Origin: Polynucleobacter sp. JS-Safj-400b-B2
GTDB taxonomy: Bacteria > Pseudomonadota > Gammaproteobacteria > Burkholderiales > Burkholderiaceae
Assembly (NCBI RefSeq): GCF_018881975.1
Contig: NZ_JACVPJ010000004.1
Span: forward strand, 124,001 to 188,000
Length of the DNA stretch: 64,000 bases
Reading direction: 5' to 3'
Positions within the stretch are counted from its first letter, which is position 1, and each line of letters begins with the position of its first letter. This document shows positions 34,295 through 42,740 of the stretch, piece by piece. The translations under genes and the position numbers were made by a program. Under the pieces are notes generated by a model, which was given only the letters and a program-made list of their open reading frames with translations, had not been told where the DNA came from and ran no database searches.

Positions 34295-36296
34295 TGTTAT
34301 TCAATTTGTACCAAAATCGTCCAAAACGGCGGAAGAAAATCTCAATGAATTTATCCGGTTATGCAAAGAGGATTTAACGGTATTTGGATCCACGCTTAAT
34401 TTTGACTCTAATGAGTGGGATGTTACGGATTACATTCATTTAAAAGGCAAAAGAAATCTAACTAAAACTATCGCTTTTGGATTTTACGAAAGTGGATCGC
34501 GGAGTACATTAATCCCATTGGATGAAAATGTATTATTGCTGGCAAAGGCATATGTGCGCTATATGTATGCATTTAGGCCAATTATGTCAAATGGAGCCCG
34601 AGTGGTGCCCTTTAAGGCGCTGGGTTATGCGTTAAATGGTCAGCCTATTGCATTGCTTAATCCTGATAAATTTAACAGGGCGGCGCAGTGGGTGGTGCAA
34701 AATTATTCAGAGTCTGCCGCATATAGAATGGGTGCGCAGCTTGAGTGTCTCCATAAATTTCTTGTTAAAAAAAGGTTGTTGGCAAATCCCTTTAAATGGG
34801 TCAATCCAATCAAAAGACCATCTGATACGCAAAGAGTCGGTAAGGAGGCGGACGATCGAAGGCTTGCTAAGATGCCGAGTCAGGCAGCCTTGGATGCCAT
34901 CCCAAAAATCTTCCGAATGGCTACATCTCCAAGGGATGCATTGATCTCCTCGGTCGTTGCAATTTTATGTGCCGCACCAGAGCGGATATCTGAGTTACTG
35001 GAGCTGCCGGTAGATTGTGAGGTAATCCAGAAAAACCCCGATGGTTCAATTCACTATGGGCTTAGATGGTGGCCCGCTAAAGGGGCTGCGCCACAAATTA
35101 AATGGGTCGTACCAACGATGGTGGAGGTAGTGCAGGAGGCGATTAAAAGAATTAGAAAAATTACAGACTCAGCAAGAGAGGTCGCAATTTGGTATGAGCA
35201 AAATCCAGGCATGATTTTTTTAGGCAACGATTGCGAGCGCTTTAGAGGTAGGCAAACCTTAAAAAATTCTGAGGTTGCGACAATTTTGGGGGTTAGCTTT
35301 AATTCAAGCGGCATAAGCAATTTTTTGGAAATTGATCCCCCGGCGATCAAATATGACGGTAAATTTCGCCGAGCCAGTCATGGTGAATATGAGTTCGTTA
35401 AGATTGAAGAGGCCGTGTTAAAAAAATTACCAATTGGATTTCCATATCTAGATAAAGAAAAAAGATTTAAATACAGCAATAGTTTGTTTTTGGTGAGAAA
35501 AAATGAGTTGGACGCTGCGAAAGGCGCATATAAGTGTTTAATCCATCCGCTAAATTCAAACATGATTAATGAATCACTTGGCTCTAGGGTGGAGTTCAAT
35601 TTTGACTCAATATTTACATCAAATAATTTTTACGAATTAGATGGCTCGCCCATAAGGGTTTCAACCCATCAATTTCGCCATTATTTAAATACATTGGCCC
35701 AGGCCGGTGGAATGAGTCAGTTAGATATTGCCAAGTGGTCGGGTCGTAAAGATGTGAGGCAAAACGCAGCTTACGATCATGTGTCATCCAAAGAAATGGT
35801 GCAAATAATCAGAGGTGCAATAGGGGATCAGGTTAAAGCTCATGGGCCGTTGGCCCATCTTCAAGGAAAATCTTTAATTCCGCGTGATGAATTTGCTCGC
35901 TTGGTTATACCGACCGCCCACGTCACCGATCTAGGCTTTTGTATTCATGATTACACGATGGCGCCGTGTGAAATCCATAGGGACTGTATCAACTGCCAGG
36001 AAATGGTCTGCGTTAAGGGGGACAGGGTTGCAGAAAGAAATATTAAGGCAGCCCTAGACGAGTCTTTAAGACTTCTTAAGGATGCTGACTTAGCAGCGTC
36101 TGAAGGGGCTTATGGAGCGGGGAGGTGGCTGGAGCACCACCGGGGTAATCATGAGCGATTATTGCAGTTAGATGAAATATTGAGCAATTCTTTAGTTCCA
36201 GAGGGCACCGTTATTCAATTGGCAAAATCCAAAAGAGCTATCGAAGCAGAAAGGAAAAAATTGATCAATGGGGGTGGTAATGACAATAAAAATTAG
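34281..36296 (+). CDS. tyrosine recombinase 3, large, with C-terminal Cys cluster
   Basis: This 671-aa recombinase has R235 (APERISE), H463 and R466 (THQFRHYL), W486 in the His/Trp position, and Y498 (AAYDHVS). The C-terminal 110 residues hold a Cys cluster (GFCIHDYTMAPCEIHRDCIN, then CQEMVC), probably zinc-binding, and a charged helix. The size and tail recall TnpB of Tn554 and GmtZ-type integrases. It overlaps the stop of recombinase 2 by 14 bases and the following small gene. Confidence 0.8.
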   Translation: MKMANVIQFVPKSSKTAEENLNEFIRLCKEDLTVFGSTLNFDSNEWDVTDYIHLKGKRNLTKTIAFGFYESGSRSTLIPLDENVLLLAKAYVRYMYAFRPIMSNGARVVPFKALGYALNGQPIALLNPDKFNRAAQWVVQNYSESAAYRMGAQLECLHKFLVKKRLLANPFKWVNPIKRPSDTQRVGKEADDRRLAKMPSQAALDAIPKIFRMATSPRDALISSVVAILCAAPERISELLELPVDCEVIQKNPDGSIHYGLRWWPAKGAAPQIKWVVPTMVEVVQEAIKRIRKITDSAREVAIWYEQNPGMIFLGNDCERFRGRQTLKNSEVATILGVSFNSSGISNFLEIDPPAIKYDGKFRRASHGEYEFVKIEEAVLKKLPIGFPYLDKEKRFKYSNSLFLVRKNELDAAKGAYKCLIHPLNSNMINESLGSRVEFNFDSIFTSNNFYELDGSPIRVSTHQFRHYLNTLAQAGGMSQLDIAKWSGRKDVRQNAAYDHVSSKEMVQIIRGAIGDQVKAHGPLAHLQGKSLIPRDEFARLVIPTAHVTDLGFCIHDYTMAPCEIHRDCINCQEMVCVKGDRVAERNIKAALDESLRLLKDADLAASEGAYGAGRWLEHHRGNHERLLQLDEILSNSLVPEGTVIQLAKSKRAIEAERKKLINGGGNDNKN

Positions 36297-36699
36297 CCAT
36301 CGATCAAAGAATATTGACGATGTGATCGGTGAAAAGATTTTGACAATTCTCGATGGGTGGGCTGGAAAATTAACTTGGGATTTATTAATTTCTGCAATCG
36401 AGAAGCGAACCCTTCAAAGGTATACGCGCCAGGCTTTGTACGCCCACAGGCGAATTAGGGCTGCCTATGAAATTGCAAAAGCTAGGTTGCCGCTCAAGGT
36501 GGCTGGGAATAAAAAGCTATATAGCTTTGAGGAAGTCATTGAAAGCGAAAGAAACCAACTTTTGAAGGCTGAGAATGTCAGGCTAAAATCTGAGATTCAG
36601 GAATGGCAGGAAAGATATAACCGATGGGTTTATAACGCCTATATAAAAGGAGTATCCGAGGATCTGCTTGATGCGCCCCTGTCGAAAATACGGGAGTAA
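36280..36699 (+). CDS. small recombinase accessory protein, GmtX/TnpC-like
   Basis: The 139-aa helical protein begins MTIKISHRSK at 36280 behind GGGGGTGG (an ATG at 36268 is also in frame). It contains ILDGWAGKLTWDLLISAIEK and YTRQALYAHRRIRAAYEIAK, then a coiled coil. A small basic protein with a GKLTWDLL..YTRQAL core following the integrases is the layout described for GmtX and, more loosely, TnpC of Tn554. It probably aids synapsis or direction of the recombinases; this is inferred from position. Confidence 0.6.
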   Translation: MTIKISHRSKNIDDVIGEKILTILDGWAGKLTWDLLISAIEKRTLQRYTRQALYAHRRIRAAYEIAKARLPLKVAGNKKLYSFEEVIESERNQLLKAENVRLKSEIQEWQERYNRWVYNAYIKGVSEDLLDAPLSKIRE

Positions 36700-36701
36700 A
36701 A

Positions 36702-36815
36702 GATGAAAATCAAAAGCTACTGGAACAGTTCAGTCGTTGGGCTTATAACTCACAGGTAAAAAATATCAGCATTGATGGCTTAAATAGGCCGCTACCCAAT
36801 ATTTATATGGTGTAG
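36702..36815 (+). pseudogene. frameshifted second copy of the GmtX-like C-terminus
   Basis: Directly after the stop of the accessory gene, in the +1 frame, lies an open stretch that reads DENQKLLEQFSRWAYNSQ and ends at a TAG at 36813. It mirrors the end of the accessory protein (EWQERYNRWVYNAYIKG, then LLDAPLSKI against LNRPLPNI). No start codon is available. I interpret it as a remnant of a tandem or replaced gene end. Confidence 0.55.
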
Positions 36816-36852
36816 TTGGGGGGGGCTTGGCAATCCACGCCGCATATAGATC

Positions 36853-37070
36853 TTATGTATTGGATCTAATTCGTCTCAGGCGAGGGGTTGATCTACTTGA
36901 ATTTAGCCAATCTTCAAAATCTAATCGGAGCCAACGTTTTGTCTTTTGGGATATGTAGATCCTTGGCTTGGGAAGTCCATTCGCTTTGTGAGGACGTTTA
37001 CAACATAAGCCCTTGATAGGCCAAGAATATCTGCAATTTCACTTACATCTATGTATTCAGGCTCAGTCAT
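36853..37070 (-). pseudogene. AlpA-like DNA-binding protein, frameshifted
   Basis: From ATG at 37070 the frame reads MTEPEYIDVSEIADILGLSR and so on for 49 codons to a TAG at 36921. One base of shift near 36935 continues the expected end (RWLRLDFEDWLN) to a stop at 36853. The whole matches the MerR/AlpA excisionase-like helix-turn-helix plan: V.EIAD.LG.SRAYV, FP, W....DFEDWL. A one-base deletion breaks it, unless the truncated 49-aa form works. The intact AlpA-like gene at 37275 lies divergently nearby. Confidence 0.6.
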
Positions 37071-37274
37071 CGAATCTTTAGTTTATATGCCTCGGTTGAT
37101 TGGGGTCATATATTAAGTTTCTGAGCTGATTAGGATGTTGATATTTTTCTGACCCCAATGATTTTCCTAAATGTTTTGGTTTTTTAATGTAAGAACTAAC
37201 CCCACTTGATCGGGTGTTAGTTCATTAACTATGATGGACTTTCCTTTAATTGATAATTTGGAGGGTGGTTAAGT

Positions 37275-37508
37275 ATGCAAAATACTCTTAGTCAAAGTGA
37301 TTCAGCCCAAGGGGTAAGGCTGATACGCCTTAAATCCGTTATAGAGATGCTTGGTATTTCAAAGACCTATTTCTACATGAAATTTGCTCGAGATCCTCAA
37401 TTCCCGGCAGCGGTTAAATTAAGCGGTGATTCGAAGATGGTTCGATGGGTTGAGCATGAGGTTGCGGAATATATCGCCAACCTAGGACGGTGGGATCGTT
37501 TAACGTAA
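37275..37508 (+). CDS. AlpA-family regulator / excisionase-like protein
   Basis: The 77-aa protein has the AlpA plan: RLKSVIEMLGISKTYFYMK (helix-turn-helix), DPQFPAAVKL and MVRWVEHEVAEYIANLG. AlpA-type proteins bind near attachment sites and act as excisionases or activators of integrase genes. It sits 0.6 kb after the recombinase block. GGAGGGTGG precedes its start by 7-8 bases. A stem AACTAAC/GTTAGTT with conserved centre at about 37195-37223 lies in its upstream region and could be a terminator or an operator. Confidence 0.8.
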   Translation: MQNTLSQSDSAQGVRLIRLKSVIEMLGISKTYFYMKFARDPQFPAAVKLSGDSKMVRWVEHEVAEYIANLGRWDRLT

Positions 37509-37635
37509 TTTGAATGATCTGAATGTGCGGCCGTGAGGTTGCACATTCAAGGGTAATCCCACGTTTGGTCATTAAACCGCACGATTGACGATTTCATTAG
37601 GCAGTTATTTCATATCAACTTAAAAAAGGACATCA

Positions 37636-38643
37636 ATGAGCTGGCTTAAAGGGCTTCTTCATCCATCAAAGAAACTTACAAGAATTCAATTTTACAAAAA
37701 TATTCTTTTATATATTGCCTCAACCACTATTGCTTACTTTTTAATTGCATTCGTTTTGTCGTTGATATATTCCTTTGATCAATTTAACGAATATGCAATC
37801 ATTAGAATACTGCCTGATTCGACAAATATTCCATTGACCATGGATGTGATTCTGAAATATTTTTTGACATTTGTTTTTTCATTAATTTTTTCGACTAGTC
37901 AGGTGATGCGCTTAAATGATGCTGGCTACGACGGGAGAATTGCATGGATACCAGCCATAGTTTTATACGCATTTACAATTCAAAAAATATGTAATGTTGA
38001 TGCTAGCGACTTCATAACAATTACTATCTCCATATTTGTACTTGCGGCTTCAATAGCTTTGAGTGTTTGGATAAGCTATGTTTGTTTTTTCATGGCCTCT
38101 AGAGTGCAAAAAAAATCAATATTCGATGTATTGCTAACTTTCTTGGGCGATCTCTGGGTATATTTGAAAAGACTGAATCAACCCCTTCAGTGCGCCTCAG
38201 CAAACCTCTTGTTTTGGTTTGCCTTGTATGCGCTCCAATATGTGTATCGCTACTTTGCAGGGCATCCTTTGGCTAAATTTGAAATTATTTCAATTCAAGA
38301 GCTTTACCTACCTCTTTCCTTGGGTTTGTCCGGCCTAGCTGTATATCTAATTTTTATATTTCTAGCACGAATTTCCCCATCAGATGCTCACCTCAATAAT
38401 TTGTATTATATTGAGAGCGAGTTAATCAATATCGTAATGTCGATTGGGGGAGTAGCATTTATTATCTACTTATCGCAGGCGGCTCCCTTTGCGTTAACAC
38501 TCAAAGACTTCTGGCGGGCTGTGGATTTCAGTTTTTCATATTACCTTGGGGTAGCTATTGCCTGCTATTTCTTGGCATCTGCATTTATGCTACGGCCAAA
38601 AATGAAGACATATCAGAAGAAGGCAAATGGCTATGGAGAATGA
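37636..38643 (+). CDS. polytopic membrane protein with DUF805-like segment
   Basis: The 335-aa protein has about eight hydrophobic segments. Near residue 95 the motif VMRLNDAGYDGRIAW resembles the RRLHDxGRSG signature of DUF805 proteins, which precedes paired transmembrane helices. Function of that family is unknown. Start ATG after AAAAAAGGACATCA. It is cargo of the recombinase element by position; AT-rich codon use differs from the SIR2-HerA genes. Confidence 0.6.
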   Translation: MSWLKGLLHPSKKLTRIQFYKNILLYIASTTIAYFLIAFVLSLIYSFDQFNEYAIIRILPDSTNIPLTMDVILKYFLTFVFSLIFSTSQVMRLNDAGYDGRIAWIPAIVLYAFTIQKICNVDASDFITITISIFVLAASIALSVWISYVCFFMASRVQKKSIFDVLLTFLGDLWVYLKRLNQPLQCASANLLFWFALYALQYVYRYFAGHPLAKFEIISIQELYLPLSLGLSGLAVYLIFIFLARISPSDAHLNNLYYIESELINIVMSIGGVAFIIYLSQAAPFALTLKDFWRAVDFSFSYYLGVAIACYFLASAFMLRPKMKTYQKKANGYGE

Positions 38644-38745
38644 AAGAACAAAAGCGCCAATTGCGTATATAAAATAATTTAACTTGTTTGAAAATCGATT
38701 AATCACTATCAATCTCCTTGTGAATTTATATTGGGGGAATAATTT

Positions 38746-38907
38746 ATGCAATGTACCCGGTTGCCTGACGGCATTAATAGTCCATTCAATTTCCCATTGA
38801 CGTTTTGGGGATTGAAATTTATGCATCCGAATATCATCGCAATGTTTGCTTCGGATGCAAGAAAGAATTGTGGGAATTTTGATATAGCATTCGATTTATT
38901 GATGTGA
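38746..38907 (+). CDS. possible 53-aa ORF
   Basis: An ATG with GGGGGA about 8 bases upstream starts a short ORF (MQCTRLPDGINSPFNFPLTF... ending DLLM). No similarity is recognised. It occupies most of an otherwise empty 357-base gap (38644-39000), which shows no other structure to me. Confidence 0.3.
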   Translation: MQCTRLPDGINSPFNFPLTFWGLKFMHPNIIAMFASDARKNCGNFDIAFDLLM

Positions 38908-39009
38908 GGGATTATTAAATTTAAGTTAGCGCGAGATGCCACCGTTTTCTTCAGCACCCCTTTCTTTGGCGTCCATTTGCCTGTCATTAACCAGTAGATC
39001 TTGATAAAC

Positions 39010-39444
39010 ATGAAAATATCCATCAAACAGCAAAAAACCTATTCACGCGAACTAGATGAGCAAGCGTTTTCCGTAGTGCGCCTTCGCAATGAGCATATCC
39101 CCAGATTGGGCGGAACGGGCTGTTGGGTAAAGATCTGCAACGCAAAGGGTAAGGCGATTTATCGAATGGCCAAAGGTGCCGGTGCTATCGATATACCAGT
39201 TGATGCTTTGGAACTCGACTACGAAGGTTTTAGGGCGTTGAATTCTTGGAGCAAAGAAAAGCCTGTAGATGGGCTTTACCCATGCATCTTGTTCATCACC
39301 AAAGCAAATCGTTTAGAGGCTTTGAAGGCGCACTGGTTTCATCCCAATCTGGCTTATAGCGTTCCGATGAGATTGGGATATATTGGACTTGGACTAGGTT
39401 TAATTGGATTTGTTATGAGTGCGGTGAGTTTGGTTCGGGGGTAA
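39010..39444 (+). CDS. C-tail-anchored hypothetical protein
   Basis: The 144-aa protein has a soluble beta-rich body (SVVRLRNEHIPRLGGTGCWV) and one C-terminal transmembrane helix (LGYIGLGLGLIGFVMSAVSL), so it is probably anchored in the inner membrane with its body in the cytoplasm. ATG at 39010 is chosen over a TTG at 39001. Its 3' end overlaps a minus-strand ORF by 32 bases. Confidence 0.55.
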   Translation: MKISIKQQKTYSRELDEQAFSVVRLRNEHIPRLGGTGCWVKICNAKGKAIYRMAKGAGAIDIPVDALELDYEGFRALNSWSKEKPVDGLYPCILFITKANRLEALKAHWFHPNLAYSVPMRLGYIGLGLGLIGFVMSAVSLVRG

Positions 39445-39646
39445 TTTTAGTATTAACTTGTTGACGCTGCCTAATAAGCTCGGCGGCAGGAGTGCGAACA
39501 ATCTTGCCATCAATCACGCTCACTATGGCAGTATTGGTTTGAATGGCTAAATCAATGGCTGCTTGCCCAGCGCGCTGCATAGCATTGTAGGACCCTACGA
39601 TATCAGGATCGCTCGAATTGCGAATGTCTTTAATTGGGGCGCTCAT
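39413..39646 (-). CDS. small hypothetical, antitoxin-like
   Basis: The 77-aa protein reads IDLAIQTNTAIVSVIDGKIV in its middle, a short helix-strand-strand unit seen in small genes next to toxin-antitoxin pairs of betaproteobacteria. No toxin partner overlaps it directly, but Doc and Phd follow on the same strand upstream. Function is unknown, and overlap with the plus-strand gene lowers confidence. Confidence 0.45.
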   Translation of the reverse strand: MSAPIKDIRNSSDPDIVGSYNAMQRAGQAAIDLAIQTNTAIVSVIDGKIVRTPAAELIRQRQQVNTKITPEPNSPHS

Positions 39647-39701
39647 TTTGATCTCTGAACATTTTTCAAGGCTTAAAGTTTTTGTATGTCTTTTGATGGG
39701 C

Positions 39702-40079
39702 TCAGCTACAGGATTGTCTTAATAGATCAGCTAGGGCCTCATCAGAAAGACTGCCTTCAACAGTTTGCACGATCCATTTACCCAAATCAGTATTTTCAAA
39801 CTGAGGCGATAACTCATGCACACATAAAATCAAATGAACCGCAGCAGCGGCAGTTCTTTTGTTTGCATCATTAAAGCAGTGACCTTTGGCGATAAATACT
39901 CCAGCACAAGCTGCATACTGAAAGACGTCGGTAATGAACCCGTAATCAAGTCTGTTTTGCAGGCGAGCGAGTACCCCGGCTAGGGATTTATCTGCTGCCA
40001 GGCCTTGTAGCTCATGAGATCCAATGATTGCATCATGCATCTCAATGACATCGGATTCATTAAGAGTAAAAAATTGCAT
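39702..40079 (-). CDS. doc: Doc-type toxin (Fic fold)
   Basis: The 125-aa protein carries the Fic/Doc catalytic motif HCFNDANKRTA (residues 67-77), close to HxFxDANKR. Doc phosphorylates elongation factor Tu and stops translation. The N-terminus (FFTLNESDVIEMHDAIIG) matches the Doc helix that begins death-on-curing proteins. It overlaps the antitoxin gene by one base. Such pairs stabilise mobile elements and can act in phage defence. Confidence 0.88.
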   Translation of the reverse strand: MQFFTLNESDVIEMHDAIIGSHELQGLAADKSLAGVLARLQNRLDYGFITDVFQYAACAGVFIAKGHCFNDANKRTAAAAVHLILCVHELSPQFENTDLGKWIVQTVEGSLSDEALADLLRQSCS

Positions 40080-40327
40080 TACTTGTCCTTAAGATACTCA
40101 AGAACGTGAGAAATCTTGGGCAGGTCATTTTTAATGTAATTGCGTAGCTTTTCTTTGCCGAGTGGGGTGGTCGTAATATCAGCAACGGCACCAACAGGAA
40201 CAAGGTAGGCAACTGCTTCATTGCGGTTCAGGATGGCGACAGGCTCGTTACCAGCTTTTGCGAGCACCTTTCCAGGCTCTCGGAATTCGGTAAGGGAGGC
40301 GGTATTGCGGGTAAGCAGATGTTCCAT
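40079..40327 (-). CDS. phd: Phd/YefM-type antitoxin
   Basis: The 82-aa protein has the Phd fold pattern: an N-terminal DNA-binding part with SLTEFREPGKVLAKAGNEPV and AVAYLVP, then a C-terminal helix (KEKLRNYIKNDLPKISHVLE) that would wrap Doc. It precedes doc on the same strand, as in the classical operon, and probably represses their promoter through the AT-rich dyad upstream. Confidence 0.85.
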   Translation of the reverse strand: MEHLLTRNTASLTEFREPGKVLAKAGNEPVAILNRNEAVAYLVPVGAVADITTTPLGKEKLRNYIKNDLPKISHVLEYLKDK

Positions 40328-40340
40328 GTGAGCTCCTAAT

Positions 40341-40358
40341 ATGTATCTTAATATACAT
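40341..40358. promoter_or_regulatory. probable Phd operator
   Basis: ATGTAT-N6-ATACAT lies 14 bases upstream of the antitoxin start, with a further ATACAT at 40365-40370. Its place and AT-rich dyad fit autoregulation by Phd-Doc. Confidence 0.5.
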
Positions 40359-40527
40359 TATAACATACATTATATAGCCTGACTAGCTGCAATCTATAAA
40401 ATGAGAGATTGGGAGTTGGGAGGGTAAGTTTGTCATAAATTACTTGATTATCTAAACCCATATTTGAAGTTTTGTTAGCTTGTCATAAGGAATAATCAAT
40501 GAACAGGGATTTAATAACTTAACTTAC

Positions 40528-41064
40528 ATGGTCAAATATATGACATTACTCCAGCCATGGTTTCATGGAACCTTTACAGCAAATATTCAGCAACTAAGAC
40601 CATTGAGTCATGTTGGAAGTCGTGCGGCAGCATTGCATGCTCTTGCGCGAAAGCATTTGCGCTACGAAAAAATCGACCCAATATTGCATGAGGTTTCCAT
40701 TCAATTACAACCTTCAGAGATTTTGCAAGCCACGGATTGGTACAGCCCAACCCCCATGGGTCTTTTACGACACCTTATTGAGAAAAATGTACGCCCGGAT
40801 TTAAGTGGGTATTTTGACGCTTTATATGACAAGATTAAGAAGATGAAGTCATCCAAGCTAGAATGGAAATTAATTGGCAATATTGAAGTGGCTAAGCTTT
40901 TAATGGATTATGGCATCAAAGCAATAAGCTATGAAAATGAACTAGAGGGTGGTGTTAAAGAAAATTCCATTTGTATTGTTGATGTCAATACCGCAATGCT
41001 TTCAAGCCCAATTGAAATTTCTAAACACGAGTGGGAAAGGGCGGTTAAAAGTTTGAAGGCCTAG
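40528..41064 (+). CDS. ADP-ribosyltransferase-like protein
   Basis: The 178-aa protein begins with a WFHGTF segment, then LRPLSHVGSRAAALHAL, then toward the end YENELEGGVKENSICIVDVN. This order (HGT; SHxGxxxAA; a late E..xxSxxIVD) recalls small mobile-element ADP-ribosyltransferase folds (YHGTxx, FGTxxAA, E.GSxSYIVFD). If right, it would be a toxin or modifying enzyme. The match is a pattern impression. It converges with and overlaps by 20 bases the pilus-ATPase-like gene on the other strand. Confidence 0.45.
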   Translation: MVKYMTLLQPWFHGTFTANIQQLRPLSHVGSRAAALHALARKHLRYEKIDPILHEVSIQLQPSEILQATDWYSPTPMGLLRHLIEKNVRPDLSGYFDALYDKIKKMKSSKLEWKLIGNIEVAKLLMDYGIKAISYENELEGGVKENSICIVDVNTAMLSSPIEISKHEWERAVKSLKA

Positions 41065-41575
41065 GCCTGAACACTCCTTTGTATTCTTGGATTTTGATTG
41101 GGCTGCCGTCGTGAATCAACTCCACCTCATTACTTAAGACAAGCTCAATCGGGCGCTTTACGTTGGAATCCAGCAGGTTTTGCAGCGATGTTCGACTGGC
41201 GATGGAATTGGTGATCATAATAATTTTCATGGAAAAAGCCATCTTACAAAGAATTTTTAGTAATTTGTCGTCCAATACTTCATCCCTGAATATCAAGATG
41301 TCTGGACCAAATCTGAGAAGGTTCAGCACCGCAAAGTAGGGTGACGAAAAATAGCGCGGATCATCGTTCGCCACAAAAAATTGATCCCTCTCAAACTGCT
41401 GAATTAATGAAGGTGTAATGTTGTCCAAGAAGTCTTTGGATGCATCAAGATTATCGCTAGAAATTACAACTAAGCCATCGCATGCATTTATGATTTCTTG
41501 GATATGTCGACATATTTTATTATCTGGCAACGTGGCAGCCTGTAATCTCATTGATATCTCCAGTAGGGTTTCCAA
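41045..41575 (-). CDS. degenerate GspE/PilT-like protein lacking a P-loop
   Basis: The 176-aa protein tracks the core of type II secretion/pilus ATPases, but the catalytic parts are gone. CDGLVVISSDNLDASKDFLD stands where Walker A should be, FVANDDPRYF where the IEDPVEY Asp box is, LLRFGPDILIFRDEVLDD matches the Walker B region (LRxDPDVILIGEIRD), and IIMITNSIASRTSLQNLL fits the His box (VLSTLHTNDAA). It cannot hydrolyse ATP by the normal route. It may bind and poison a pilus ATPase, or be a decayed gene that stays open. Confidence 0.5.
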   Translation of the reverse strand: METLLEISMRLQAATLPDNKICRHIQEIINACDGLVVISSDNLDASKDFLDNITPSLIQQFERDQFFVANDDPRYFSSPYFAVLNLLRFGPDILIFRDEVLDDKLLKILCKMAFSMKIIMITNSIASRTSLQNLLDSNVKRPIELVLSNEVELIHDGSPIKIQEYKGVFRPRPSNF

Positions 41576-41732
41576 GAGGCTACATGGCGGGGGATATTTC
41601 GCGCAATCAAATACTCACAAATTATGAATTAACTTATAGATCGCGAATGTTCATGGGGGTGGTAGGTCGCTTGCGGTACAAGTCGTTGAAAAAGTGAAAG
41701 AGCAATAAACAGAGCTTAATCTACCAAACCAA

Positions 41733-42464
41733 ATGAATGCGCATTCAATTAGTCGACCTACTGAATGGGTAACAGTTATTAAAAGTAAAAAAATCTCACT
41801 ACAGTCCGCCATAGATACCGGTCAGATTCTTTCGAGGCGCCAGCTGCTTGAGAGGGTGGCTTCTGAGGGGCTGGAGGTTACTCGTAATGGTTCCAATTAT
41901 CTTGGTCTGCGAGATTCTGATGGGCATCGGTTTCGAGTTCGCTTTGCATTTGCCGATGATGCGGGGCTACAGAATTCAGCGTCACAACCAAATTCTGGTT
42001 TTGAGCTAATTCCCAATGTTAGTGAAGCTAGGAGGTATTGGATTTATGCGCTGATGGCATACAGTAATGATGGTTTGCGCAAGGCATGCTATATCGGTCA
42101 AACGGTTAATCTCAAAAGGCGTTTTCGTGAGCATCTGAGAAGGCGTCATCAATCGGGCCGATCTTCATTTGCTCTCTTTGAATGGGCTACTCACGAAGGG
42201 GTTGAGGTTTTTGCAACTATTCTTACCGAAATTGTTGTTAGTCAAAGTCAAGCATTGCAATATGAAGGATATTGGGTAAAGTTGGCTCTAGAGGCAGGAT
42301 TTGTTACGCCAGATATCGACCTCTGGGGATGTCTTCCTCGGCCTAGTAGGTTATCTGGCCAGCCAGACTCTTGGCCCAATTTGGAAATAAGCGCTACATC
42401 GTTGCCACTTCATGAGTGTGTGGAGGAAGGCCTTTCACCCCCGATCTGGAAAACTATGTTGTGA
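41733..42464 (+). CDS. GIY-YIG nuclease-domain protein
   Basis: The 243-aa protein has an N-terminal region (about 1-95) followed by a GIY-YIG domain: YWIYALMAYSN, ACYIGQTVNLKRRFREHLRR and a late Glu in LQYEGYWVKLALEAGF. Active-site Tyr, Arg and Glu are present. Such domains are found in homing endonucleases, restriction enzymes and stand-alone nucleases. It stands among defence and TA cargo, so restriction or anti-element activity is plausible but not shown. Confidence 0.75.
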   Translation: MNAHSISRPTEWVTVIKSKKISLQSAIDTGQILSRRQLLERVASEGLEVTRNGSNYLGLRDSDGHRFRVRFAFADDAGLQNSASQPNSGFELIPNVSEARRYWIYALMAYSNDGLRKACYIGQTVNLKRRFREHLRRRHQSGRSSFALFEWATHEGVEVFATILTEIVVSQSQALQYEGYWVKLALEAGFVTPDIDLWGCLPRPSRLSGQPDSWPNLEISATSLPLHECVEEGLSPPIWKTML

Positions 42465-42535
42465 CAGGCAAATGGGGTGGGGTCGTGAAAGAGCCGCCTT
42501 GATTAATGTGTTTAATAGTTTTCGCTTTAAGGGAT

Positions 42536-42679
42536 CTATTTTGCGAATGATGGCATCGAAAGTTTTACCACTGCATCGGCAAAAAAATATAAAAACACAA
42601 TAAATGCTGGTACATAAATTATTATTTGAAAGATTATCCAGGCAATATCTTCAATCTTGCTCCAACCAATTTTTTTCAT
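42536..42679 (-). CDS. 47-aa single-helix membrane protein
   Basis: On the minus strand an ATG at 42679 starts MKKIGWSKIEDIAWIIFQII, followed by a continuous hydrophobic stretch (YVPAFIVFLYFFA) and a short polar tail. AGGGCAAGTG precedes the start. It is too short for usual ORF cut-offs. The function is unknown; small membrane proteins of this kind occur in defence and TA cargo. Confidence 0.5.
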   Translation of the reverse strand: MKKIGWSKIEDIAWIIFQIIIYVPAFIVFLYFFADAVVKLSMPSFAK

Positions 42680-42740
42680 CACTTGCCCTGCCTTCTTCTG
42701 CTAAGTTCATGATGAAAAGGTTAAAGTAAGGCTCAATACT

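Noticed and set aside
38709-39026. 105-codon ORF on the minus strand
   Set aside because: No ribosome-binding site, odd composition, and it reads antisense through the better-supported short ORF at 38746 and the start of the gene at 39010.
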